A DNA stretch of 64,000 bases. Source: Smittia aterrima (taxonomy: Eukaryota > Arthropoda > Insecta > Diptera > Chironomidae). The stretch covers positions 5,270,854-5,334,853 of the forward strand of contig CP093830.1 of the NCBI GenBank assembly GCA_033063855.1, given 5' to 3'. The translations under genes were made by a program, and so were the position numbers. Under the pieces are notes generated by a model, which worked only from the letters and a program-made list of their open reading frames with translations, ran no database searches and was not told the DNA's origin. Below, piece by piece: positions 63,183 through 64,000 of the stretch. Position 1 is the first letter of the stretch; the number at the start of each line of letters is the position of its first letter.

Positions 63183-64000
63183 TTGGAGGAATTTTCAGTC
63201 CACCATCAGACGTTCGTCTGCTAATTTTTCCGTTCGAGATTGTTTGGAAATTCAAAGATGGGTAAAGAGTTTTATAAACGACGGGCGTGTCTTATCAGTG
63301 CCCATTTATCAGTTACAGGAGATTCTCTTTTACTCAAACGTACACTCAAACCCTTCACATGAGAACATCGCTGATTATTATTGAAAAATATATTTCTTCT
63401 AAATTCATAGTTGAGATTTTCTTTTTGTTTGTGGCATTTAAGTTCATTTTTATTGGAAGATTATTTTCATTCTATTGAACTAATTTGTCTTTATTTGTTT
63501 TGAAATGCTGATCAATCAGCTCCAGAAGAGATGATGTAATGTGCGTTTGGCTTTGTTCGAATTAGCAAAGCCCCGGAATTGATTTATGTTTCGGGAAGGA
63601 GGATTATGGAGATAGATCTAAATAAGATTATGCAATTAATACCGTAATTAAGTCCGCCCTCTCATTTTAAGTTATTTTCTTTTATCAGAATTCAACTTCT
63701 CTGTGCTAACAAAACAAAGTTTTCTTATGAATTTAATAACTTGAAGGCAAAAAACAAAAATAAACTTTGAAATTTCAAAAAATTGTTTTATCAATGAGAA
63801 ATTGAACAAGAAAATCTTTAAAAAGATGAAGGTAAAAAGCTCTGAATTCATTTACTTTTAACTAATGATTTTTGATCGAAAAGGGAGAAAGCTTTTTGGT
63901 CCTCTTGACTTGCTAATTTACTGAGAATTCTGTTTTAGTTTGTAAACTTAATGCAATCGCTTTTTATGTCTTTTGCTATGACTTGAGAATAATCCTGGAC

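Larger units (their letters stand above)
50805..64000. other. Thirteen-kilobase stretch without a recognised gene
   Basis: The first 870 nt are probably the Sox15 3' UTR, with tandem AATAAA signals at 51669-51678. The rest shows no domain, no run of spliceable exons and no tRNA. GA-rich tracts occur near 61010-61021 and 63159-63182, and copy B of the dispersed repeat is at 60507-60575. The stretch may be Sox15 regulatory DNA or an intron of a gene reaching beyond the window. Confidence 0.5.

Overview
The window is nuclear DNA of an insect, most likely a nematoceran fly (a midge or mosquito relative; a chironomid would fit, but this is inference). The reasons are many short GT-AG introns (about 60-130 bp), AT-rich non-coding DNA, and insect-type genes: an Inactive-type TRPV channel, a DM9-repeat protein, a vesicular GABA transporter, a SoxF factor and a pancreatic-lipase-like enzyme. 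No operons, CRISPR arrays, rRNA, convincing tRNA, intact transposon or viral gene was seen.

Layout. 1-3286 (+): 3' part of a GPI-anchored Ig/FN3 adhesion protein (klingon/Lachesin class). 6417-11429 (+): complete inactive (iav) in 11 coding exons, about 1164 residues. 13043-14176 (-): four-DM9-repeat protein with a 4-nt first coding exon. 14.25-24.6 kb: no gene recognised. 24654-26213 (-): pancreatic-lipase-like enzyme whose first coding exon was not found. 26.2-30.7 kb: no gene recognised. 30808-34115: a compact cluster of RNase H2 subunit C (+), a frameshifted Rad9-like remnant (-) and VGAT (+). 40209-40601 (-): intronless coiled-coil orphan ORF. 43821-50804 (+): Sox15-type SoxF factor, its HMG box split by a small and a 4.6-kb intron. 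50.8-64 kb: no gene recognised.

The genes do not form a pathway. iav (chordotonal mechanosensation), VGAT (inhibitory transmitter loading) and the Ig protein (neural adhesion) are neuronal. RNase H2C and the Rad9-like remnant belong to genome maintenance. The lipase and the DM9 protein are probably gut or body-surface functions. The large empty stretches on both sides of Sox15 resemble the regulatory surroundings of a developmental transcription factor. No new multi-gene system is evident. The items most worth a second look are the Rad9-like remnant, the intronless coiled-coil ORF, the DM9 micro-exon and a repeat shared between the Sox15 intron and the right flank. All exon joins were worked out by hand from splice sites, codon phase and recalled family sequences, with no alignment run.
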